From Vacuolonema iberomarrocanum LEGE 07170 (lineage in GTDB: Bacteria; Cyanobacteriota; Cyanobacteriia; Elainellales; Elainellaceae), in contig JADEXA010000066.1 in NCBI GenBank assembly GCA_015207365.1, positions 1-38,135 on the forward strand: DNA of 38,135 bases. Reading direction: 5' to 3'. How positions within the stretch are numbered: the first letter of the stretch is position 1; every line of letters starts with the position of its first letter. This document shows, one piece after another, positions 7,701-16,402 of the stretch. Both the position numbers and the translations under genes were made by a program. Under the pieces are notes generated by a model. The model was not told the origin of the DNA. It was given only the letters and a program-made list of their open reading frames with translations, and did not search any database.

Positions 7701-9863
7701 ATGGCATTAACGCGACGGGCATTTTTAGAACGAACAGGTTGGGCGATCGCGGCCCTGGGAATAAGCGAGTCCAGTTTTTTCGCCTTTGCCGATCGCCATC
7801 AACAAGCCCTGGCCCAATCCACTCGCGGCCGTCTCGCCCTTCTCGTCGGCATCAACCAATATCCTGAATCGGTATGCGACTTTGCCCCAATTAAAGGCTC
7901 AGCCCTGGCCGGTTGTCTCACCGATGTGACGCTCCAAACCGAACTGTTGCTCTCGCGCTTTGGCTTTGCGCCCTCCGAAATTCTGACGCTGACCGATACC
8001 GAGGCAACCCGCGACGGCATCGTTACCGCGTTTCAGGAACACTTGGGCAAAGGAGCCCGATCGGGTGACAAGGTTCTCTTTCACTTCAGCGGGTTGGGGA
8101 GTCGGGTGCGATCGCTTCCTGTCGTCGCCGATGAAGCGGCGGATGAAACTACCGATGAACCAACCGTCGGTGAAGAACTCTCAACGCTGGTTCCCATCGA
8201 TGGCACCCTGCCTACCGAAGACAATCCGATTATTCGCGACCTCAGCCTCAATGACTTGCGCACCCTGACCCAGGCTCTCCCCACATCCAACATCACAACG
8301 GTATTGGATGTGGCGTTTGCCAATCAGGGAACGACATTGCAGGGCAACTATCGCATTCGGTCGCGACCGAGCATCCCCATGGGACAGGTTCAGCCCCCCG
8401 CAGCGCTGACGGAGATGAACCGCCGATCGCCCGAGGGCAATGGCGGCTTGGCAGGGGTAACGTTGTTTGCCGCCGAACCTCATCAACCCGCTTTAGAAGG
8501 ACATTGGAGCGGTTTTAGTGCTGGGTTCTTCACCTATGCCCTGACCCAATATTTGTGGGAAATGATGCCACCGCAAAAACTACAGGTGGTTTTCCCAAAG
8601 GCCGCCAATCGGGTGTATCAACTCGTGGGCGGAGCTCAAACCCCGGTTTTGGAACAGGCGCGCAACCCAGAAAGCCTGTATTCCCGTAAGCCAGAGCAGC
8701 CAGCCAGCGAAGGGGTCGTCAAGCAGGTAGAAGAGGATGGGTTGTTGCAGATATGGCTGGGAGGCTTGTCGGCTCAGGTTCTGGCCTGTTACGGCAATGG
8801 TGCCAAGCTGCGGACAAGTGTAGCCGGACAACCGGTCGAGTTGGAGGGGCGATCGCGCTCGGGGTTGACGGTCAAAGCCGCGATCGCCGCCAGTTTTGAC
8901 ATCACCGCCAATGTTCTGGTAGGCAAGCCCGTCTATGAATCAGTACGCCTCATCCCCAACAATCTCAACCTGACGATAGCCCTCGACCCTAACCTGGAGC
9001 GGATTGAGCGGGTAGATGCCACCAGTGCCTTTTCTGCAGCCAAAATCAATGTCGTTGCGGCAGGAGAACAATCGGCCGATCTGGTCTTCGGTAAAGCGAG
9101 TCTGGCCACGGTCACGGCGGCTCTAAATCAGGTGGGGTTGGCCGCTGGTTCCGCTCAAAATAGTTATGGCTTGTTCTATCCACCCTATGTAGCGGTTCCT
9201 GGCACCATTGCGGCGGGCGATGAAGCCGTGAAAACAGCCGTCAATCGGCTCATTTCTGAACTGCCGCGACTACTCGCCATCAAGTATCTTCAGCTCACCG
9301 AAAATGCCACTTCGTCGAAGTTAGCTCTGCGCGCCACGCTCAAAACGGCTGAGCCCAATCCGCAGGTCATCACCCGCATTGGTACCTATACAGCAATGCT
9401 TGGCAAGGACGCCAAACGCCTGGACTCGGAGGTTCCCGATGTAGCCACAGCCACATCCCTAGAGTGCCAGATCCAAAACCTAGGGGATGTGCCACTACAT
9501 CTACTCTGGGTCTTGCTGCCCGAAGCCAATCGCCCCATTAGCGTATCCATGTTACCGGGTGAGAATCAAAATGCCTCCGAGGCAGCGATCTCCCCCGGAG
9601 CCACTTTCACCTTCCCCCAAGCGGCCTTTGGCAGTGGCCTCGTCGAAATTTTCTTGATTGCCAGCCCCAAACCATTCCAACAAACAGCCAGCCTCATCGC
9701 GAATCAGCAAGCCACAGGCCGCAACTCCGATCCGGTCGAGGTTTCCCTTCAGCGGGTGCAAACGATCTTGCAAGACCTGAGTGCACCCGATTCGACGACC
9801 GATGCCTATGTGCTGAACGTGCAGGACTGGGCGACCCTGCGACTCCGCTATCAAATCACGTAA
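7701..9863 (+). CDS. Tat-exported caspase-fold protein lacking the catalytic dyad (pseudo-orthocaspase)
   Basis: 720 residues. It starts with a twin-arginine signal (TRRAFLERTGW, residues 4-14, then a short hydrophobic stretch and an A-x-A site near 38). Residues 43-310 follow the bacterial metacaspase fold: LALLVGINQYP, a C-L-T-D-V element, and the strand normally ending in S-G-H-G. Here that reads FHFSGLGS, with Leu132 in place of the catalytic His. The strand normally ending D-[SC]-C-H-S-G reads LDVAFANQG, with Ala205 in place of the catalytic Cys. The protein therefore should not be a cysteine protease. The C-terminal part contains a domain resembling DUF4384 (LHLLWVLLPEANRP to SGLVEIFLIASPKPF), usual in cyanobacterial caspase-like proteins. 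A binding or regulatory role is inferred. The stop lies seven bases from the convergent opcA stop. Confidence 0.85.
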   Translation: MALTRRAFLERTGWAIAALGISESSFFAFADRHQQALAQSTRGRLALLVGINQYPESVCDFAPIKGSALAGCLTDVTLQTELLLSRFGFAPSEILTLTDTEATRDGIVTAFQEHLGKGARSGDKVLFHFSGLGSRVRSLPVVADEAADETTDEPTVGEELSTLVPIDGTLPTEDNPIIRDLSLNDLRTLTQALPTSNITTVLDVAFANQGTTLQGNYRIRSRPSIPMGQVQPPAALTEMNRRSPEGNGGLAGVTLFAAEPHQPALEGHWSGFSAGFFTYALTQYLWEMMPPQKLQVVFPKAANRVYQLVGGAQTPVLEQARNPESLYSRKPEQPASEGVVKQVEEDGLLQIWLGGLSAQVLACYGNGAKLRTSVAGQPVELEGRSRSGLTVKAAIAASFDITANVLVGKPVYESVRLIPNNLNLTIALDPNLERIERVDATSAFSAAKINVVAAGEQSADLVFGKASLATVTAALNQVGLAAGSAQNSYGLFYPPYVAVPGTIAAGDEAVKTAVNRLISELPRLLAIKYLQLTENATSSKLALRATLKTAEPNPQVITRIGTYTAMLGKDAKRLDSEVPDVATATSLECQIQNLGDVPLHLLWVLLPEANRPISVSMLPGENQNASEAAISPGATFTFPQAAFGSGLVEIFLIASPKPFQQTASLIANQQATGRNSDPVEVSLQRVQTILQDLSAPDSTTDAYVLNVQDWATLRLRYQIT

Positions 9864-9870
9864 TGTAGCG

Positions 9871-11199
9871 CTACCGCAGCTGGACAATTTCTGCCACCAC
9901 AGACAGACTTTCCTCAAACAACACATCTCGACCCCAACGCTGGAGCTGTTGCCCCATCAGGTATTCGGCCTTCTGGTCGGGCATGGCTGTTACTTGCTCC
10001 GTGCGGCTAAACTGCGCGCTGCCGCCCGATTCCATCCGCATACAGCCCGTTGTTTCTGAACAAAGGATGGTCGCGCAGTTGGCCTTGGAATTGCTGGAGG
10101 ACAGTTGCACCCCAATCAAATCTCCAATAATCTCGCCTGGGTCACCAACCGGAATGGCCGCGAGTTCAGCCTCAACAATCCGATCATTCATCCCCTTGAA
10201 GCGGACATGCTTCAGGTCATAGTCTTGCTGGTCTTTTTCTTCGTAGGATACGGGCTGCCAATCCAAACGACTGGCCAACCATCCCAAGAACAAAAGGGCC
10301 TGGGCGGCGTTGCCCTTCTCGTAGTCAATCGTGATGCGATCGACCTCGCTGAGGGAGTCTCGGCGCTCTGGGGGATCGTAGGCGGCAGCGGTTAGTTCCT
10401 GCCAGATCGACAGGCGATGCCAGTTCAAGTCTGCCACATAGGTTTCAGCATCAATCAAATTCTGCATTTTCGGGAATTCTTGTTCAGGAGCGCTGAAGTA
10501 GCTAGAATCCATGATCACGCAATGGGCGTTTTGAGCCAGAACCTGGAAGAGCGTTTGCTCGGGGTTAGGGGTGGCTTTCCACCAAACAAAGCGGGGCAAA
10601 TCGGGAATCATCAGCTTGGCAACCAGCTCACCCGTTCGGTGTATCGCTTCTTTAGAACCCCGCAGAGTGATGTATTCGCAGCACACCATCCCCGACATCC
10701 CACTTTTCTGAATCGGGCAGTAGGCAGACACTTGGGCTGTGACGTTCTCCGTTCCACCCAACTCGGGGCAAAGGGTAATGATGCGGCAGGGGTTTTGGGA
10801 GGCGATCGCATCACTCACACTAAAGCCCCGCTGGTTGAAGTTCGAGACTTCGAGCCGTTGCTCGGGCAGCTTGTTGGCCTCTTCCCGCAACCGTTGCAAG
10901 GTTTCTGTATCAACGCGACCCGTCATGACCAGCTTGTAGCTTTTCTGAGCTTGGAGTACAGCTTGTTTGGTTTTGTCGCCATGTACGCCATCAATCGGCC
11001 CATCATAAAAGCCCAGAACGGCTAATAATTGCTGAAATTCCTCTGGCTCGTAGATCACCATGCTGAAGGTGGTCGCACGGGTCGCCACAGGAGACAGGTT
11101 GTCGCCTCCCTGGTTCAGCCAAATCTGAGAGAGTTCCGCTTCAATTTCCTGAATAGAAATGTCTTTCGGCTTTTGTAATGCAACAAGGGGTGTAGCCAT
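9871..11199 (-). CDS. opcA: OpcA, glucose-6-phosphate dehydrogenase assembly/activation protein
   Basis: 442 residues. In cyanobacteria OpcA activates G6PDH (Zwf) and links it to redox control, driving the oxidative pentose phosphate pathway in the dark. The N-terminal segment (LVALQKPKDISIQEIEAEL) is typical of the family. Residues 52-110 form a peptidoglycan-binding-like repeat (FQQLLAVLGFYDGPIDG, then TGRVDTETLQRL), a known insertion in cyanobacterial OpcA. The rest is the OpcA core, including FVWWKATP. It is the last gene of fbp-zwf-opcA on the minus strand, 164 bases after zwf. Its stop is seven bases from that of the convergent caspase-like gene. Confidence 0.95.
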   Translation of the reverse strand: MATPLVALQKPKDISIQEIEAELSQIWLNQGGDNLSPVATRATTFSMVIYEPEEFQQLLAVLGFYDGPIDGVHGDKTKQAVLQAQKSYKLVMTGRVDTETLQRLREEANKLPEQRLEVSNFNQRGFSVSDAIASQNPCRIITLCPELGGTENVTAQVSAYCPIQKSGMSGMVCCEYITLRGSKEAIHRTGELVAKLMIPDLPRFVWWKATPNPEQTLFQVLAQNAHCVIMDSSYFSAPEQEFPKMQNLIDAETYVADLNWHRLSIWQELTAAAYDPPERRDSLSEVDRITIDYEKGNAAQALLFLGWLASRLDWQPVSYEEKDQQDYDLKHVRFKGMNDRIVEAELAAIPVGDPGEIIGDLIGVQLSSSNSKANCATILCSETTGCMRMESGGSAQFSRTEQVTAMPDQKAEYLMGQQLQRWGRDVLFEESLSVVAEIVQLR

Positions 11200-11363
11200 A
11201 GTGATGGGTTCAATGGATAGGGTTTACGTGAATGGGTCTTGGTGTTGGAGTAAGGATAGGAAATGGGGTCGGGGGCGATCGCTCAACCCCGCTCGACAGA
11301 CATCCCATCCCAAAATCTGACCTGCAAGCCAGGGAGAACGTAAAACAATAAAGGGGAAACGGA

Positions 11364-12893
11364 CTACAATCGCCGCCACTTTCGATTATCGCGATTTAAT
11401 AGCAACTCGGCTTCCACCGGCCCCCAGCTACCCGCCTCGTAAAAAGGAATCGCATCGGGGCGGGCAGGCGCATCCCACACCTCCAGTAGTGGGGTGAGAA
11501 TGCGCCAGGCCGCTTCCACTTCATCGCCACGGGTAAACAGCGTCTGGTCGCCCAGCATCGCATCAACCAGCAAGCGGCTATAGGCATCCGTGCTGGGTTG
11601 TCCGAAGGCGGTGTCATACCGGAAACTCATATCCACCGATCGCGTTCTCAGCGAAGTTCCCGGCGTTTTTACCTCAAACCGCATAGAAATGCCTTCGTCG
11701 GGCTGGATCCGCAGAGCCAGCACATTGGGGTTGGCCTGCTTCGCCGCCGACTGAAACATCAGAAACGGCACATCCCGAAACTGGATGGCAATCTCCGAGA
11801 CCTTCTTCGGCATCCGCTTCCCCGTCCGCATGTAAAACGGAACGCCCTTCCAGCGCCAGTTATCGACATACATCTTGAGGGCAGCATAGGTCGGGGTGGT
11901 CGAGGTGTCGCTGGCCCCCTCTTCACTGCGATACCCTGGCACTTCCTCTCCCCGCATCCAGCCAGGGGTATATTGTCCCCGGATTGCAGACTGCTCCAGA
12001 TCCTCCAGGTCGGCCAGGCGCGTGGCTTGCAAGACCTTTACTTTTTCATTACGGATGCCATCGGCTCCTAGGGAGTTGGGCGGTTCCATCGCTGTCAGGC
12101 AAAACAGCTGCATCAGATGGTTTTGCACCATGTCGCGCAGCGCTCCGGCGCTTTCGTAATACCCCGCCCGACCTTCTAGCCCCACCGTTTCTGCCACGGT
12201 GATCTGAACATGGTCGACGAACTGCCGATTCCATAGTGGCTCGAAGATGGCATTGGCAAACCGAAACACCAACAGGTTTTGGACGGTTTCTTTGCCGAGG
12301 TAATGGTCGATCCGATAGATCTGCGACTCGTGGCAAACATTCTGCACGACATGGTTGAGCACCTGCGCCGAGGTCAGATCGCGCCCAAAGGGTTTTTCAA
12401 TAATCAGACGGTGCTTGCGGGGGTCTTCCAACATGTCCGCTTTCCCCAGTTGCTGGGTGGCTTCTCCAAAGAAGCGGGGAGCCACGGAGAGATAAAACAC
12501 GCGGTTGCCCCGGGTGCCCCGCTTATCATCCAGCTCTGCCAGAAATTCCTTGAGGTTCTTGTAATCTTCGGGAACGTCGATGTTCGCCGATTGGTAGAAC
12601 AGGCCTTTGGCAAAATCCTGCCAGATCTCTTCTTTTTGTAGCCCACCCCCAAACTCCTCAATGCCTTTACGGAGGTGTTCGCGGAAAAAATCGTTACTCC
12701 AGTCGCGTCGAGCAACCCCAACGATGGTGAGTTCGGGGGGAAGGCGCCGCTCTAATTTCATTTGATAAAGAGCAGGAACCAGCTTTCGCTGGGTCAGGTC
12801 GCCCGTACCCCCAAAAATGACCAAGATTTGCGGTTCTGGGATGCGATCCTGTTGGAGGCCAACGCGAAGGGGATTCTCAGCAAAAATGACCAT
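11364..12893 (-). CDS. zwf: Glucose-6-phosphate 1-dehydrogenase
   Basis: 509 residues, full length. It oxidises glucose 6-phosphate to 6-phosphogluconolactone with NADP+, the entry step of the oxidative pentose phosphate pathway. The dinucleotide site is GGTGDL (28-33). EKPFGRDL (166-173) and the substrate-binding signature RIDHYLGK (194-201) contain the expected catalytic Asp-His pair and Lys. The ATG at 12893 fits the cyanobacterial N-terminus (ENPLRVGLQQDR). Ribosome sequence GGAG lies just upstream (CTCTCTCCTGGAG on the plus strand). It lies 89 bases after fbp and before opcA, the usual cyanobacterial order, so co-transcription is likely. Confidence 0.97.
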   Translation of the reverse strand: MVIFAENPLRVGLQQDRIPEPQILVIFGGTGDLTQRKLVPALYQMKLERRLPPELTIVGVARRDWSNDFFREHLRKGIEEFGGGLQKEEIWQDFAKGLFYQSANIDVPEDYKNLKEFLAELDDKRGTRGNRVFYLSVAPRFFGEATQQLGKADMLEDPRKHRLIIEKPFGRDLTSAQVLNHVVQNVCHESQIYRIDHYLGKETVQNLLVFRFANAIFEPLWNRQFVDHVQITVAETVGLEGRAGYYESAGALRDMVQNHLMQLFCLTAMEPPNSLGADGIRNEKVKVLQATRLADLEDLEQSAIRGQYTPGWMRGEEVPGYRSEEGASDTSTTPTYAALKMYVDNWRWKGVPFYMRTGKRMPKKVSEIAIQFRDVPFLMFQSAAKQANPNVLALRIQPDEGISMRFEVKTPGTSLRTRSVDMSFRYDTAFGQPSTDAYSRLLVDAMLGDQTLFTRGDEVEAAWRILTPLLEVWDAPARPDAIPFYEAGSWGPVEAELLLNRDNRKWRRL

Positions 12894-12982
12894 TCACTCT
12901 CTCCTGGAGGGGGTTCAGTAAAGGTAGTAAGGTTGACGATAAAACCAGAGGAACTTGGATGGATAGTTTTGGGTAAGCGGCA

Positions 12983-14017
12983 TCAGGGGGCAGACTTTGC
13001 GGTGTCTCGCTGGACAAACGACTCCACTAACGCGACATTCTCACGACTTCCAATGATCAGCGGGGTGCGTTGATGAATTTCATCGGGCATGACCTCTAAG
13101 ATATCTTGGATTCCAGTACTGGCGCGTCCTCCAGCCTGTTCGATTAAGTAGGCGAGGGGGGCACTTTCGTAGAGCAACCGCAGCTTGCCCTCGGGCTTCC
13201 GGGCGGTGCCGGGATACAGGAAAACCCCACCCTGGAGCAAGATGCGGTGAAAATCTCCGACCAGTGCCCCACTGTAGCGAGCGGTGTAGCCTTGGTGTTG
13301 ATGGACATAGCGGGTGAACTCGCGGATAGACTCGTCCCATTGCCAGAAGTTGCCTTCGTTGACGCTATAGACAGGACCATGGTCAGGGACACGGATATTT
13401 TCCTGCGACAGAATGAACTCGCCCAGATTAGGGTCGAGGGTAAACGCATGAACCCCATGCCCGATAGAGTAGACAAGCATCGTGCTAGGGCCATAAAGGA
13501 TATAGCCAGCGGCAATTTGGTTGTGGCCTGGCTGTAACAAGTCGCTCGCACTCTCATCCAAATCCTCCCCTTCCTGCCGCCGTACAGCAAAGATGGAACC
13601 GACATTGATATTGATGTCAAGATTGGACGATCCATCAATGGGATCGTAGAGCAGGGTATAGCGCCCAATGGGGCAGTTCTCAGGAATGTAGTAAGGTTTT
13701 TCCATTTCTTCGGAGGCCAAGCGACAGACCAGACCGCTTTGTTCGAAGGCGGAAATAAAAACCTGATTGGCATACAGATCCATCTTTTTGACAGCTTCGC
13801 CCTGGACGTTGGTATCGCCAGTAAAGCCGAGGGCTTCTTCGACCAACCCAGAACGGGTGAGACGGCGGGCGATGAGCTTGCCCGCCAAGGCAATCCGGTT
13901 CATCAACGCGCTCAGGTCTTGGGCATCGGCGGAGAAGCTTTGCAATTGTTGCAATACATGCCGCGATAAGGTGGTACAGTCGCGGTCAATCGCATGTTTG
14001 TGATCTAATTCCAGCAT
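12983..14017 (-). CDS. fbp: Class I fructose-1,6-bisphosphatase
   Basis: 344 residues, the usual length for class I FBPase. It hydrolyses fructose 1,6-bisphosphate to fructose 6-phosphate in gluconeogenesis and in Calvin cycle regeneration. The metal and active-site signature DPIDGSSNLD is at 125-134 and the metal-site acidic pair lies in ASEEM at 101-105. The sugar-phosphate part (EGKLRLLYESAPLAYLIEQAGG) is present near 285-305. Many cyanobacteria also have the bifunctional FBP/SBPase (GlpX type); this is the other, fbpI-type enzyme. It is first in the fbp-zwf-opcA run, which suits supply of glucose 6-phosphate to Zwf at night. Confidence 0.96.
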   Translation of the reverse strand: MLELDHKHAIDRDCTTLSRHVLQQLQSFSADAQDLSALMNRIALAGKLIARRLTRSGLVEEALGFTGDTNVQGEAVKKMDLYANQVFISAFEQSGLVCRLASEEMEKPYYIPENCPIGRYTLLYDPIDGSSNLDININVGSIFAVRRQEGEDLDESASDLLQPGHNQIAAGYILYGPSTMLVYSIGHGVHAFTLDPNLGEFILSQENIRVPDHGPVYSVNEGNFWQWDESIREFTRYVHQHQGYTARYSGALVGDFHRILLQGGVFLYPGTARKPEGKLRLLYESAPLAYLIEQAGGRASTGIQDILEVMPDEIHQRTPLIIGSRENVALVESFVQRDTAKSAP

Positions 14018-14403
14018 GAAGAGTCCTTTGAAGCGATCGCTCTCCCGTTCCCATCCAGATATTCAATTATGTCAACGAGTCAAGCAGCTGGAGGGCTGAG
14101 AGCAGGGTTTGCCGAGTTTATCTACCAAAACCGGGAAGTCCGATTTCTATCTTAGAGAGCCATTTGGGGAACCAAGGGGAACTTTAGGTGATCTATAGAA
14201 TGATAGAGAGGTTAAAGCGGGGAGTGAGCGTTTTGGGGGCGAGGCCGACTGACCGCAGTGTGGACGATCGCCCAACCCCGGGCATCCCCACAGCGACAGG
14301 TTTTCCATGCCTTCCGTGCAGTCAGCGCAAGGAGAGATTGGAGGGCGCGATCGCCGCAGTTCGGAAAACCGTATTCGGACAATCGGGAATGTGCTCCATT
14401 CAC
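14018..14403. other. Intergenic region upstream of fbp
   Basis: Should contain the fbp operon promoter on the minus strand. Short open frames in 14188-14442 on both strands lack ribosome sites and family resemblance, so I do not call them genes. No repeat or RNA seen. Confidence 0.3.
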
Positions 14404-14437
14404 AGTGATCTCGATCAGAAAGTGATCTCGATCGGAA
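14404..14437. repeat. Two 17-bp tandem repeats, possible operator
   Basis: AGTGATCTCGATCAGAA (14404-14420) is followed directly by AGTGATCTCGATCGGAA (14421-14437), differing at one base. Each contains GATCTCGATC. They lie just before a plausible promoter (TTTGAT at about 14459, a 17-base spacer, TAATGA at about 14482) upstream of the 14608 gene. A regulator-binding role is inferred. Confidence 0.45.
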
Positions 14438-14607
14438 ATTGACTGTAATTTAAAACCGTTTTGATGGTTCGATGTGTACTTCTAATGAATGTGAGATGAC
14501 CTGAATGTCTCGTAGGATAGAGAAACCCCTATCCAACTAGGCAAATTCAGGTTTCAGCGACGAACTGCTTTGCACTTTTTTGGGTCGGCATTAAGGAGGA
14601 CAAGGAG

Positions 14608-15054
14608 ATGATGAAATGGGCTGGGCTTGCCTTCCTCGGCCTCATCGCTGTTACAGCGTGGGATGTACCCGAGAGCTGGCAAGTCGGACGCTGGGTCGGC
14701 ATCGAGCCCCCGGTTGTTGTGTTGGATATGGCAACGGATAAAGCACTGGAGTCAGAGGTGCTGTTGCTCATGGCTGATCCCGGTCACGACTGCGCATCGC
14801 CCATCGCCCATCCACCCGGGCAATCGGCGGAAGCAGCGCAGCGATCGCTCGCCCCCCGCGCTGTCGATCTGAGAAAAGACCAGGGAGAGGGACCAGAGGC
14901 GAATGTCCTACAGGATGTGTCGTACTCGGCATCCCAAAAGGTTGCGATCGCCATGCTGGATCCTCAGATGGGCTGTATGCTTCATCCGCGCACGTATCTT
15001 CTCCGGGAGTCGCCAGATGATGTCATGTTGCATAGCATGGGACAAGGTATCTAG
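14608..15054 (+). CDS. Hypothetical small exported or anchored protein (148 aa)
   Basis: No family recognised. A hydrophobic start (MMKWAGLAFLGLIAVTAW) is either a signal peptide or a single anchor. The rest is polar, with three Cys and a cluster of Met and His near the C-terminus (DPQMGCMLHPR, DDVMLHSMG). Metal binding or redox sensing is possible but unproven. The ribosome site is excellent (AAGGAGGACAAGGAG before the ATG at 14608), which argues strongly for translation. The reading frame carries HIP1 octamers and otherwise normal base usage. The next gene, an anti-sigma factor, starts 235 bases later. Confidence 0.65.
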   Translation: MMKWAGLAFLGLIAVTAWDVPESWQVGRWVGIEPPVVVLDMATDKALESEVLLLMADPGHDCASPIAHPPGQSAEAAQRSLAPRAVDLRKDQGEGPEANVLQDVSYSASQKVAIAMLDPQMGCMLHPRTYLLRESPDDVMLHSMGQGI

Positions 15055-15289
15055 CCCACGAACTGTCTAGAGCATCAGTTCTCCGGCTCGTTGGTTGCTC
15101 ACATCAGTGCGCTCGCATCTTTCTATCCTCAATCCACATATCCTCTAATCCACGGCTCAAAGCAGTTGCAGGTATCAGCTAGCCCAGTATTGCCCCGTAC
15201 CGTCACATTCACTTTGGTTCCGTCCCAACGCGGAACCGTCAGGGTTTATTCAAGCTTCGTCAATTTTTGAGTGGTCTAGTCGAATCATC

Positions 15290-16075
15290 ATGAACGTTCC
15301 CGAATCCATTGAATCTCGCAATGAACTGCTGGCCGGTTACGTGCTGGGTGATCTCAGCCCAGAGGAGGCGGCCACGGTCGAGCAACAACTGCAGGACAAT
15401 CCTGACCTCGTCGCGGATCTGGAACACCTGCAAACCACTATGTCGCTGATGGCCGTCGAGACCCCTGCGGTCTCTCCGCCCCTGGGGTTGCGCGATCGCA
15501 TCCTCACGCAGGTGACGGAGCCCGCACCCGCACCTGCACCCGCAGCCGTGCAACGGCCCATGTCGAATGGACGTGGCAAGGTTCTGCCCTTTCGCATCGG
15601 AACCCGCGAACTGCTGACGGGCGCTGCAGCCCTGGCCTTAGCTTTGTTGGGGATTAGCAACTTTCAAATGCAACAGCGGCTGGCCTCGGTAGAGCAGGAG
15701 TTTACCGACTACCAGGAAGCGATCGCCCTGCTTCAGAATCCGCAGAACCGTCTCCTCAGCATCCAATCGGTCAGCGATACCATGTCTTCGCAAGGCATGG
15801 GTAGCTTGGTGATTGCCCCTGAGCAAGATGCGGCGATTCTCACGCTGCAAAACATCGAACCGCCCCCTGAGGGAATGGTCTACCGCATGTGGGCCTATGT
15901 CGATGGTGAGAAAGTGGATTGTGCCGATTTTGTCCCCGACGCCTCCGGCGATGTCTTTATGCAATTTCCATTAACGGGATGGGAAGGTGCTAGCTCGGTT
16001 GTGGTCAATATCGAACCCGAGGGCGTCGAAATGCCAGACGATTCTGACATGGTACTGATGGGCGAAACGCTCTAA
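15290..16075 (+). CDS. Anti-sigma factor, RskA-type
   Basis: 261 residues. The N-terminal 50 residues (ELLAGYVLGDLSPEEAATVEQ) have the helical pattern of anti-sigma factor N-termini, but without the H-x3-C-x2-C zinc motif. An Ala-Pro linker (77-86) precedes one transmembrane helix at about 107-124 and a short coiled coil. The outside part (LTLQNIEPPPEGMVYRMWAYVDG to the end) is the RskA domain seen in membrane anti-sigma K factors. It would hold an ECF sigma factor inactive at the membrane until an envelope or redox signal arrives. No sigma gene lies in the window, so the partner is elsewhere. The family is firm; target and signal are not. Confidence 0.88.
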   Translation: MNVPESIESRNELLAGYVLGDLSPEEAATVEQQLQDNPDLVADLEHLQTTMSLMAVETPAVSPPLGLRDRILTQVTEPAPAPAPAAVQRPMSNGRGKVLPFRIGTRELLTGAAALALALLGISNFQMQQRLASVEQEFTDYQEAIALLQNPQNRLLSIQSVSDTMSSQGMGSLVIAPEQDAAILTLQNIEPPPEGMVYRMWAYVDGEKVDCADFVPDASGDVFMQFPLTGWEGASSVVVNIEPEGVEMPDDSDMVLMGETL

Positions 16076-16275
16076 GTCCTCCAGGGCAGGTCACCCGACT
16101 CGACCAAGAGGGTGAATCGCTCACCTGGATGAAAATCAGCATCTGCTGATCAAGATGTGTGTTGTGTGTTGCAACGACCAACGGGGCAGGGATGGCTCAG
16201 CGATCGCTGCGTTACCTTGCTATCCGTTGTTTTATCTCCCAGGGGAGCGCAGGCTTCCTTGGGATTCCCTATAGT

Positions 16276-16386
16276 GAGGGGTTATACCAATTCTACGAAA
16301 ACCAAAACCAGGGCATTTTTTGAAAGCCCCGCACTGTGGGGCTTTCAAAAAATGCCCTGTAGTGGATTCTTAGCGATTTGATATTA
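16276..16386. repeat. MITE-like palindromic element (family D)
   Basis: About 110 bp, with a perfect 22-bp stem (16309-16330 with 16338-16359) around 7 bases. The right end (ATTTGATATTA) shares the TATCAAAT end of family B. It lies directly downstream of the minus-strand sulfatase-fold gene, whose stop is at 16403, so its hairpin is positioned to end that transcript. Confidence 0.85.
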
Positions 16387-16402
16387 CTTTTTGGATTTAG
16401 GA

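Noticed and set aside
10417..11025. 202-codon plus-strand open frame inside opcA
   Set aside because: It is antisense to a clearly conserved gene and has no recognisable motif; long antisense frames are common in GC-rich genes.
14188..14442. Short overlapping open frames on both strands
   Set aside because: No ribosome site, no family resemblance, and the tandem repeat runs through the plus frame.
15226..15275. GGAAC...CGTC as an ECF promoter before the anti-sigma gene
   Set aside because: The spacing between the two boxes is about 21 bases, longer than the usual 16-17.
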